Part shown: positions 27,281 through 34,662 of the stretch, piece by piece | Position numbering within the stretch: position 1 is the first letter of the stretch | Layout: each line of letters starts with the position of its first letter | NCBI GenBank assembly: GCA_947503145.1 | Contig: CANNCP010000007.1 | Location: forward strand, 168,409 to 232,408 | Length of the DNA stretch: 64,000 nucleotides | Reading direction: 5' to 3' | DNA from: an uncultured Roseovarius sp. | GTDB lineage: Bacteria; Pseudomonadota; Alphaproteobacteria; Rhodobacterales; Rhodobacteraceae | Notes under the pieces: generated by a model | What the model saw: the letters and a program-made list of their open reading frames with translations, nothing else | The model's database searches: none | Told to the model about the DNA's origin: nothing | Made by a program: the position numbers and the translations under genes

Positions 27281-27331
27281 AAAGCGTTTCGCAAAAAGCT
27301 GTGATGCAGGTATTTCGCAGAATGCTTTAGC
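27281..27331. repeat. dispersed palindromic element, B-type
   Basis: aaagcgtttcgcaaaaa (27281-27297), centre gctgtgatgcagg, right arm tatttcgcagaatgcttta. The ends match the main family (AAAGCGTTTCGC and GC.AAA..CTTTA) but the inner arm is absent. It lies between convergent pheA and the SRPBCC gene. Confidence 0.75.
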
Positions 27332-27414
27332 CAATCATTGGCCCGGGTCGTTCTGGGCGCAGTCAAATATATGCCAAGCCCCACCCCGAACCGTCGCTGC
27401 AGTGTCCGCGCCGC

Positions 27415-27882
27415 TCACGCCCGGCGGGTATACTTGTCTTCCAGATTGCGTGCATACGATGCGGTCCGCATCTCGAACCGTTTGGACGTGCTCGACTTGG
27501 CCAATTTCAGTGATTGCACCAGCAGCCGCGCCGAAAGGTTCTGCGGCTTGAGTTCCAGTTCCATCGACATCCGCGTGCGCCCACGTGACAACGCCACCAG
27601 ATCGAGCACCATATCGCAATGCAGCGCCGCCGAGGTCGCGACAAAGCACATCCCGCTGGGCGGGTCGTATTCGGTCAATTCCAGCTGCATCTCGCGCCGC
27701 TTGCCGCGCAGATCGAACGCGGTGTCCCACATCATGCCCGGACCGTTCTGCGCCATGCCATCGACCCGCTGTACCTCGGCCCCACGTCGCAGCACCGACC
27801 GCTCCAACGTTGCAAAATCAGAGACCTGGTCGAATACAAACTCGATGGGTGCCTCGATGTCTTCCCTGGTGGAGAATTTCAT
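27415..27882 (-). CDS. SRPBCC-family (polyketide cyclase/START-like) protein
   Basis: A 155-residue soluble protein whose N-terminus (FSTREDIEAPIEFVFDQVSDF) and overall alternating pattern fit the SRPBCC helix-grip fold that binds hydrophobic ligands. No catalytic motif can be assigned and the ligand is unknown. The C-terminal quarter is lysine/arginine-rich. It lies 38 bases downstream of nudC on the same strand and is probably co-transcribed. Confidence 0.8.
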   Translation of the reverse strand: MKFSTREDIEAPIEFVFDQVSDFATLERSVLRRGAEVQRVDGMAQNGPGMMWDTAFDLRGKRREMQLELTEYDPPSGMCFVATSAALHCDMVLDLVALSRGRTRMSMELELKPQNLSARLLVQSLKLAKSSTSKRFEMRTASYARNLEDKYTRRA

Positions 27883-27920
27883 TGCTCACCCTCGTTCATG
27901 GCTTTTCGGACATTGTTGCC

Positions 27921-28904
27921 TCAATCCAGTGTATCCGCAAGCCAGTTGCGGAGCAAAAAATGTGCGATAGCGCCCTGTCGCGCAGGCGCCAGACGCGGGT
28001 GCTGCCCCGCAAAAGCCTGCGCGATCTCCTCTCGCGTGACCCATAATGCATCCTCGATTTCGATCGGATCAATCGTGATGTCATCGCTCAGTGCGATACC
28101 CTCGCACCCCATCATCAGCGACGCCGGAAAGGCCCAGGGCTGGCTGGCCAGATACCGCACCGCGCCGACACGTATGCCGGCTTCCTCGTAGACTTCGCGG
28201 CGCACCGCCGCTTCGATCGTCTCGCCCGGTTCGACAAAGCCGGCCAGCAGCGAATACATCCCCTCGGGCCAGCCCGGCGAACGCCCCATCAGCACCGAAT
28301 TGCCGCGGATGATCAGCATGATCACCACCGGGTCCGTGCGCGGAAAATGCGGCGCGCCGCAGGCGGGACACCTGCGCTGCCATCCAGCCTGATACATCTC
28401 GCTGGCAGTACCGCAACAGGCGCAGAACCGGTGGCTCGCGTGCCATGAATACAGCGCCTTGGCGGTCGCCGACAGCTCTGCATCGCGTACATCCAGCCGC
28501 ATCATGATGCGCCGCAACTCTGCAAAGACGGTGCCCCGCGGCAGGTCCGGGTGGTGCTGTTCGGAAGTATCGAGGAAAATGTTCGGCGCTGCCTCCTCCG
28601 CGCCCGCCGGCGCCCAGTCGGAAACGTCATGCGCAAAGATCAGCGTGCCGCCTTCGTCGCGCCCCAGCAGGACCGCGTCTTTTGCCTGACAGTCACAACC
28701 GCCGACAATCACCGGATGATCCATCGGCATCCGCACCAGCCGGTCCAGCGTGCCTGCGTGGACCAGCGGCTTGCCCCGCCACAAGAGGATGCTGTGCGCC
28801 GCGCCGCTCTTCCGGGCGCGGTCCCAAAGATCCGTCCGCCCCCGTAGCTCTGCCGCGCGGTCCAGCCCCGAGCCACCGAACGTCACGGTCTCTGCGTGCC
28901 GCAT
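27921..28904 (-). CDS. nudC: NAD(+) diphosphatase (Nudix)
   Basis: Hydrolyses NADH/NAD+ to NMN(H) and AMP; NudC enzymes also remove NAD caps from RNA. The 327 residues contain an N-terminal domain, a zinc ribbon with CACC and CPAC cysteine pairs (about 160-185), and the Nudix box GFVEPGETIEAAVRREV followed by YEEAGI. The downstream SQPWAFPASLMMG motif is diagnostic for NudC. GGGAGGGCAAGG precedes the ATG. It is the first of a two-gene unit with the SRPBCC gene. Confidence 0.95.
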   Translation of the reverse strand: MRHAETVTFGGSGLDRAAELRGRTDLWDRARKSGAAHSILLWRGKPLVHAGTLDRLVRMPMDHPVIVGGCDCQAKDAVLLGRDEGGTLIFAHDVSDWAPAGAEEAAPNIFLDTSEQHHPDLPRGTVFAELRRIMMRLDVRDAELSATAKALYSWHASHRFCACCGTASEMYQAGWQRRCPACGAPHFPRTDPVVIMLIIRGNSVLMGRSPGWPEGMYSLLAGFVEPGETIEAAVRREVYEEAGIRVGAVRYLASQPWAFPASLMMGCEGIALSDDITIDPIEIEDALWVTREEIAQAFAGQHPRLAPARQGAIAHFLLRNWLADTLD

Positions 28905-29094
28905 CCTTGCCCTCCCTCGATTTGTTGCTCAGGTGCCACGATCCACGACCAAGGACAAGCCGGGGCCGCCCGTACAGACAGCAAATCTTGCGGTTTGCCG
29001 ATAGATCAACCTACAAATATGTCAAATGACACTTCTAAACTCAGAGCGTAGCTGCCTGCCAACACGCCGATGAAATAACGACATCCGGGCTTCC

Positions 29095-30996
29095 ATGACA
29101 TCACACGATCCGTCGCTGAAACCATCGCCGCAGGCGCAAACTCCCACCGTGCGGGCCACGCTGCGCCTGCTGGCCACCACCGACCTGCATGCCAATTTGC
29201 TGCCTTACGACTACTACGCAGACAAGGGCGATCAGCCATATGGCCTGGCGCGCACGGCCACATTGATCCGTGCCGCGCGGGCCGAGGCGGAGAACGTCAT
29301 GCTCTTTGACAATGGCGATGCATTGCAGGGCACGCCGCTGAGCGACATTACCGCGCAGACCGGCAGCGGCTGGACCGGGGCGCACCCGGTGATCACGGCC
29401 ATGAACCATCTGGGCTATGATGCCGCGGGGTTGGGCAACCATGAATTCAACTTCGGACTCGGCTGGTTGATGCAGGCGCTGACGGCGGCGCGGTTTCCGG
29501 TCACCTGCGCCAATATCCTGACCGGCCCGGAGGCCCCCGGACGGCCACTGCTGCCGCCCTACCTGATGCTGTCCCGGCAGATCGCTGACAGCCACGGGCG
29601 TCGCCACCCGCTGACCCTTGGCGTGCTGGGGCTGGTGCCGACCCAGATCACCGTCTGGGACACCTATCACCTGGCCGGGCAGCTCACTGCGCAGGATATG
29701 GTCCAGACCGCCCGCCGGCTGGTGCCGCAAATGCGCCGCGAGGGGGCCGACCTCATCCTCATGCTGGCCCATACCGGTATCGATGCGGGCCCCGATCACC
29801 CCGGGATGGAGAACGCGGCCCTGCCGCTGGCGGCCCTGCCGGGGGTCAATGCGATCATCGCCGGGCACAGCCATCAGGTCTTTCCCGAAGATGGCGGCGT
29901 GCGGCAGGCCGGTGTGGACCCGGAGGCCGGGACGCTCAGCGGCACACCGGCGGTCATGGCGGGCTTTCGCGGCTCGCATCTGGGCGTGCTCGATCTGAAC
30001 CTCGTACGGCAGCACGGCAAATGGCAGGTCCAGAGCCACCGGGCCGAGGCGCGCGCCGTGGCGTCCGCCCGCAGTCACGCCCCGGTGCCCCCCGATCCCG
30101 CGCTCGGCGCAGCATTGAGGGTCGCGCACGATGCCACGCTCGCTCTCATTTCCCGGCCCGTCGGGCACAGCGCCGCGCCGCTGCACACCTATCTGGCGAT
30201 GGCCGAATGCTCGGCGGCCGTGCGGGTCGTCACCCGGGCGCAGCGCGTCGCGCTGCGTCGTGCGCTGGCCGGGACGGTGCATGAGGGCCTGCCTATCCTG
30301 TCGGCCTCCCCCCCGTTCAAGACCGGCGGGCGTGGCGGCCCGCAGCATTTCACCGACATTCCAGCAGGCCCGCTCAGCCTGCGCCATGCCGCCGATCTCT
30401 GCGGCTTTCCCAACACGCTCTGCGGTCTGCGCCTGAGCGGCGCCGACCTGCGCGACTGGCTGGAGCGGGCAGCGGTCTGCTTTCGCCAGATCACGCCCGG
30501 CGGCACCGACCAGATGCTGTGCGACCCTGATATTCCCGGCCATGTCTTCGATCTCATCGACGGGCTCAGCTACCGGATCGATCTCAGCGTACCGCCGCGC
30601 TACACCGCTGCAGGCATGCTCGCCGATCCGGACGCACGCCGCATTCGCGATCTGTGCCATGACGGACGGCCCGTCAAGGACGGCGCGATGTTCGTGCTGG
30701 CCACCAACAGCTACCGTGCTTCTGGCGCCGGCCCCTACCGCGCCTGGCCTGCGACAACGCTGGTGTATCAGGGCCGGACCATCATGCGCGATCTTGTCGT
30801 GGATCACCTGCAAAGCACAGGCACCGTGCAAGGCCCCTCCGCGCCGATATGGCGCTTCACCCCGATGCCGGGCACATCCGTCCTGCTCGACACCGGGCCG
30901 GGGGTCCGCCAGGCGCCCGGCGCGCTCGACCACGTCGACATTACCGATCTGGGCCAGACAGACTGCGGCTTTGCCCGCCTGCGCCTGGCACTCTGA
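29095..30996 (+). CDS. cpdB: 2',3'-cyclic-nucleotide 2'-phosphodiesterase/3'-nucleotidase-like protein
   Basis: A metallophosphoesterase of the 5'-nucleotidase family, 633 residues. The N-terminal calcineurin-like domain has TTDLHAN, GDALQGTP, GNHEFNFG and GHSHQ metal-binding motifs. The C-terminal domain (about 350-590) has the substrate stacking region ATNSYRASGAGPY. CpdB proteins are normally periplasmic, but this N-terminus (MTSHDPSLKPSPQAQ) has no signal peptide and no better upstream start is visible. The start lacks a good ribosome site, so the true start may differ. Confidence 0.88.
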   Translation: MTSHDPSLKPSPQAQTPTVRATLRLLATTDLHANLLPYDYYADKGDQPYGLARTATLIRAARAEAENVMLFDNGDALQGTPLSDITAQTGSGWTGAHPVITAMNHLGYDAAGLGNHEFNFGLGWLMQALTAARFPVTCANILTGPEAPGRPLLPPYLMLSRQIADSHGRRHPLTLGVLGLVPTQITVWDTYHLAGQLTAQDMVQTARRLVPQMRREGADLILMLAHTGIDAGPDHPGMENAALPLAALPGVNAIIAGHSHQVFPEDGGVRQAGVDPEAGTLSGTPAVMAGFRGSHLGVLDLNLVRQHGKWQVQSHRAEARAVASARSHAPVPPDPALGAALRVAHDATLALISRPVGHSAAPLHTYLAMAECSAAVRVVTRAQRVALRRALAGTVHEGLPILSASPPFKTGGRGGPQHFTDIPAGPLSLRHAADLCGFPNTLCGLRLSGADLRDWLERAAVCFRQITPGGTDQMLCDPDIPGHVFDLIDGLSYRIDLSVPPRYTAAGMLADPDARRIRDLCHDGRPVKDGAMFVLATNSYRASGAGPYRAWPATTLVYQGRTIMRDLVVDHLQSTGTVQGPSAPIWRFTPMPGTSVLLDTGPGVRQAPGALDHVDITDLGQTDCGFARLRLAL

Positions 30997-31018
30997 CCAG
31001 CAAACGCGACCCAACCAG

Positions 31019-31043
31019 CCCCTTCATTTTTCTCCAAATACTC
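31019..31043 (-). repeat. recurrent GAGTATTT..GGA..AAATGAA motif
   Basis: On the minus strand the sequence reads GAGTATTTGGAGAAAAATGA then AGGGG. It aligns with 60265-60291 at more than 20 positions and with 43646-43673. It sits between the cpdB stop and the SRP RNA, pointing back toward cpdB. Confidence 0.5.
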
Positions 31044-31134
31044 ATTGCACACACCAGAGACCGGCTCACCACAGACCAATTTGGTCCAATCTCAAGCCTT
31101 GCGAATCCCACGCCCCCGGCCTATATCGCTATTC

Positions 31135-31228
31135 GAGAGGTTGGCGCGGGCAGGCGCCTCGCCAACCCGGTCAGATCCGGAAGGAAGCAGCCGTAACGAG
31201 CCCCGCTTGGGTCGTTGTCCAGCCTCTC
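31135..31228 (+). ncRNA. ffs: signal recognition particle RNA (small bacterial type)
   Basis: The diagnostic SRP domain IV core GGTCAGATCCGGAAGGAAGC is present at 31169-31188, with the GGAA tetraloop and asymmetric loop. The closing stem pairs GAGAGGTTGG (31135-31144) with CCAGCCTCTC (31219-31228). The RNA pairs with Ffh for membrane protein targeting. The exact 5' and 3' ends could extend by some bases. Confidence 0.93.
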
Positions 31229-31389
31229 ACCTCACCCCCTCCAGGCTCCTGAAATGAACGTGAAGCCTTGCAAGGCAGGGGGCCTTTGCCATTTCACCGC
31301 TACTGCTCTGGTTACAAGCGGGCAGAGCATCGCTGGCGAGGGGATTACAGGCGCCCGGCAGGACCGCCCCGCGACCGCTGAAACTGACC

Positions 31390-31977
31390 TCAAGCCCAGT
31401 CCTGCAACCGCGCCACATACCGCGCCAGCATGTCGATCTCCAGGTTCACCACGTCGCCCAGCACCACCCGGCCCCAGGTCGTCACGTCCTTGGTGTGCGG
31501 AATGACGTTGACGCCAAAATCGCATCCATTGACCTGGTTCACCGTCAGCGACGTACCGTTGAGCGTAATCGACCCCTTGGGCGCGATGAACCGCGCCAGC
31601 GCTTCGGGGGCGCGCAGGGTCACACGGGTGCTGTCTCCCTCGGTCTCGATTCCGACCACCTCGGCCACGCCATCCACATGGCCCGACACGATGTGACCAC
31701 CCAACTCCTCACCGACCTTCAGCGCGCGCTCCAGATTGACGGGCCGCCCTTCGGACCAGTCCAGGAGATTGGTCCTGGAGACCGTTTCGGCGGAAATCTG
31801 CACGTCGAACCAATCGCTGCCCAGCTCGATCACGGTCAGGCAGACACCGTCGCAGGCTATCGATGCGCCGATGTCGATCCGCGACGTGTCGTAGGTGCAA
31901 CCGATGCGCGCGCGCAGATCGCCGCGCTGCTCCAGTTGCCGCACCTCGCCCTGATCGGTAATGATGCCGGTGAACAT
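31390..31977 (-). CDS. ribE: riboflavin synthase (alpha chain)
   Basis: Dismutates two 6,7-dimethyl-8-ribityllumazines to riboflavin. The 195 residues start with the family-invariant MFTGII and contain two tandem lumazine-binding barrels (about 1-97 and 98-195), each with a CLTV or SLTV motif. I chose the ATG at 31977, preceded by GGAGAT; a frame open to 32787 overlaps kpsS antisense and is rejected. It stands alone here: ribD is 22 kb away next to nrdR. No FMN riboswitch is recognisable upstream. Confidence 0.95.
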   Translation of the reverse strand: MFTGIITDQGEVRQLEQRGDLRARIGCTYDTSRIDIGASIACDGVCLTVIELGSDWFDVQISAETVSRTNLLDWSEGRPVNLERALKVGEELGGHIVSGHVDGVAEVVGIETEGDSTRVTLRAPEALARFIAPKGSITLNGTSLTVNQVNGCDFGVNVIPHTKDVTTWGRVVLGDVVNLEIDMLARYVARLQDWA

Positions 31978-32103
31978 GGCCAATCTCCTATCCCGCCTGA
32001 CGACCGAGGTAACCGGCACGCTTGCGCAAGACAAGACAGACGTCTTATTTTCGCCAAACTCCACACGTAATCGGGCTGCCTGACAATCGGGTATAATGGC
32101 GCA

Positions 32104-33396
32104 ATGAGCAAAAAAGCAGGCTCTTCCCGTGTTTTCCTGTTTCTTCAGGGGCCGCACGGACCGTATTTTTCCAGACTGGCGCGGATGCTGCGCCGGGCGG
32201 GTGCCGATGTGTGGCGTATCGGCTTCAACGCGGGCGACAGGTTCTTCTGGCCCGAGCGGTGCAGCTATATCCCCTTTCGCGACGCACCCGGCCAATGGCC
32301 CGAGATGCTGGCCGACACGATCAGCTCCAAAGGGGTCACCGATATCGTCCTTTATGGCGACACGCGCCCCATCCACTCCAAAGCGGTACGCATGGCGCAG
32401 GATATGGGGCTGACAGTGCATGTTTTCGAGGAAGGCTACATGCGACCCTACTGGGTCACCTATGAGCGCGGCGGATCCAATGGCAATTCGCGGCTGATGG
32501 AGAAATCCGTCGAGGAGATGCGCACCGATCTGGAGCTGTCGGATATGGACACAGCCCTGCCGCCTGCCAGTTGGGGCGACATGCGGCATCATATCTTCTA
32601 CGGCGCACTTTATCATGGTTGCGTCCTGCTGGCCAATCAGACCTACCGCAATTTCCGGCCCCACCGCACGATTACCGTGCGCAAGGAATTCGCGCTCTAT
32701 ATCCGACGGCTTTTGTTGATGCCATTTCAGGCCATCGACCGGCGCGCTGCGACGTGGCGCATCCGGCATGGTGGCTTTCCCTACCATCTGGCGCTCTTGC
32801 AGCTAGAGCATGACAGCAGCTTCCAGATGCATTCGCCGTTTGAAACGATGTCGGATTTTCTGGAAACGATCATCGACGGGTTTGCCCGTGGTGCGCCCAC
32901 ACACCACCACCTGGTGGTCAAGGCGCACCCGCTGGAGGATGGCCGCGTTCCGGTGCGCCGCGACCTGCGCCACCTCGCCAGCGCTTATGGTGTGGCGGAC
33001 CGGGTGCATTACGTGCGTGGCGGCAAGCTGGCGCAGCTGCTGGATGAGGCGCGCAGCGCGGTCACGGTGAATTCGACCGCCGCCCAACAGGTGCTCTGGC
33101 GCGGCATCCCGCTCAAGACCTTTGGCGAGGCGGTTTATGCCAAGCCCGAGTTCGTATCGACCAAGCCACTGGCCGATTTCTTTGCCGGAGCCGAACGCCC
33201 GGACCGCAAGGCCTATGCCGATTACCGCCGCTATCTGCTGGAAACCAGCCAGATCGCGGGCGGATTCTATTCGGCCCGGGGGCGGCGACAATTGCTGCGG
33301 CAGGCGGTGGATATGATGCTTAGCAGTGATGATCCCTATGACGCGCTCAAATCCGGCACCGCGGCACCACGGCAACAGTTGCGTCTGGTGACGTGA
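32104..33396 (+). CDS. kpsS: capsular polysaccharide biosynthesis protein KpsS-like (Kdo transferase)
   Basis: Cytoplasmic enzyme of 430 residues related to KpsS, which starts the poly-Kdo linker on a lipid anchor for ABC-dependent (group 2-type) capsules. Family features include the N-terminal VFLFLQGPHGPYFSRLA, the FEEGYMRPYW motif (about 117-126) and the VKAHPLEDG and VNSTAAQQVLWRG motifs. It is the first of three capsule genes on this strand. No good ribosome site is seen before the ATG at 32104. Acceptor specificity is inferred from the family. Confidence 0.88.
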   Translation: MSKKAGSSRVFLFLQGPHGPYFSRLARMLRRAGADVWRIGFNAGDRFFWPERCSYIPFRDAPGQWPEMLADTISSKGVTDIVLYGDTRPIHSKAVRMAQDMGLTVHVFEEGYMRPYWVTYERGGSNGNSRLMEKSVEEMRTDLELSDMDTALPPASWGDMRHHIFYGALYHGCVLLANQTYRNFRPHRTITVRKEFALYIRRLLLMPFQAIDRRAATWRIRHGGFPYHLALLQLEHDSSFQMHSPFETMSDFLETIIDGFARGAPTHHHLVVKAHPLEDGRVPVRRDLRHLASAYGVADRVHYVRGGKLAQLLDEARSAVTVNSTAAQQVLWRGIPLKTFGEAVYAKPEFVSTKPLADFFAGAERPDRKAYADYRRYLLETSQIAGGFYSARGRRQLLRQAVDMMLSSDDPYDALKSGTAAPRQQLRLVT

Positions 33397-33439
33397 CCGA
33401 CACAACCTGTAGTGCTGGATTTACACAGCGACATCAGGT

Positions 33440-33500
33440 AGATTCTATGCAAAGTAAAAGTACATAAATAAAAAAAGTACTGAGGCAGTAATATAGGTCG
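33440..33500 (+). promoter_or_regulatory. AT-rich region upstream of the kpsD-like gene
   Basis: A strongly AT-rich stretch with two AAAAGTAC-like repeats (33456-33463 and 33472-33480), unlike the GC-rich surroundings. It ends about 20 bases before the GTG start. It probably contains a promoter separate from that of kpsS, though no exact -35/-10 pair is convincing. Confidence 0.4.
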
Positions 33501-33513
33501 AGGAGACCGAGCA

Positions 33514-34662
33514 GTGAAAACTCCTACAATCCGGTGGGTGCGGTCCGTCGCCCTATTGTCCATTGCCCTGATGGTCGCTTCGTGCAGCGTCCTTCCGCAG
33601 GTCGGCCCGAACAAACGCCAGATATATTCCGGCTCGGTGCAACGCTCGGGCGATGCCTTTGTCGTGTCCGTCAATGACCGGGTGACACGCGCCACCTCCG
33701 TGCAGCCCGCGCTGGGCTTTTCCGAGAAATTCAAGAATGCCGGGCGCGTCGGCTCTGACACGATCCGCCCGGGCGATACGCTGGGCCTGACCATCTGGGA
33801 GAACGTCGATGACGGGCTGCTGGCGGGCGAGGCGTCAAACCAGACCATCCTCGAAGAGGTGCAGGTCGATGGCAGTGGGTTCATATTTGTTCCCTACGCG
33901 GGCCGTATCCGCGCCGCTGGCAACTCACCCGAAAGCATCCGCCGCATCATCACCGCCAAGCTCGACGAACAGACACCTGACCCGCAGGTGCAGGTGCGCC
34001 GTCTGGCCGGGGACGGCTCGACCGTGTCGCTGGTGGGCGCAATCGGCGCGCAGGGCGTCTATCCCATCGAGCGGCCCACACGCACGCTGGCTGCGATGCT
34101 TTCGGCTGCAGGCGGGCTGACGATCCCGGCGGAAGTGGCGCAAATCACCGTGATTCGCGGCGAAGAGCGCAGCAAGGTCTGGTTCCAGGATCTCTACAAA
34201 CATTCCGAATTCGACATTGCCCTGCGCGGCGGTGACCGTATTCTGGTCGAACAGGACAGCCGCGCGTTCACTGCGCTGGGGGCCACCGGCGCCCAAGCGC
34301 GCGTGACCTTCGAGACCCAGACGCTGAGCGCGATCGAGGCGATCGCGACCGTCGGCGGCCTCATCTCCTCGACATCCGATCCCACCGGCGTCTTTATCCT
34401 GCGCAACGAACCGGCAGAAATTGCCAATCAGGTGCTCAGTCGTAACGATCTGATCGGCGACCAACGGCTGATCTACGTGCTCGACCTGACCAAGCCGAAC
34501 GGCATGTTCATGGCGCGCGATTTCTCGGTCCGCGATCAGGATACGCTCTACGTGACAGAGGCACCATTCGCCCAGTGGAGCAAGGTGATCGGCGCCATGA
34601 CCGGTGCGCTCGGGGTGGTCAGCACCGTGGACTCTGCCTCGGCGGCCCTCGGCGGCGGCTAA
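33514..34662 (+). CDS. polysaccharide export outer-membrane lipoprotein (Wza/KpsD family)
   Basis: Outer-membrane translocon component for capsule or exopolysaccharide, 382 residues. A lipoprotein signal with lipobox VASC places the lipidated cysteine at residue 24. The Poly_export domain follows (about 80-165, with GDTLGLTIWE and VPYAGRIRAAG) and then SLBB-type domains (VGAIGAQGVYPI and a later repeat). It starts with GTG, preceded by GAGGAGACC. It ends at TAATG, overlapping kpsC by one base. It is shorter than E. coli KpsD and more like Wza-type exporters of alphaproteobacteria. Confidence 0.9.
   Translation: MKTPTIRWVRSVALLSIALMVASCSVLPQVGPNKRQIYSGSVQRSGDAFVVSVNDRVTRATSVQPALGFSEKFKNAGRVGSDTIRPGDTLGLTIWENVDDGLLAGEASNQTILEEVQVDGSGFIFVPYAGRIRAAGNSPESIRRIITAKLDEQTPDPQVQVRRLAGDGSTVSLVGAIGAQGVYPIERPTRTLAAMLSAAGGLTIPAEVAQITVIRGEERSKVWFQDLYKHSEFDIALRGGDRILVEQDSRAFTALGATGAQARVTFETQTLSAIEAIATVGGLISSTSDPTGVFILRNEPAEIANQVLSRNDLIGDQRLIYVLDLTKPNGMFMARDFSVRDQDTLYVTEAPFAQWSKVIGAMTGALGVVSTVDSASAALGGG

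Noticed and set aside
26120..27334. A 404-codon minus-strand frame opposite pheA and overlapping the cytochrome c start
   Set aside because: It overlaps two well-supported genes and has no family features.
29101..31014. A 637-codon open frame opposite cpdB
   Set aside because: Shadow of a GC-rich coding gene; no recognisable motifs, and it covers the well-supported cpdB gene.
31978..32103. An FMN riboswitch upstream of ribE
   Set aside because: The gap is only 126 bases and none of the conserved RFN element strings is visible.
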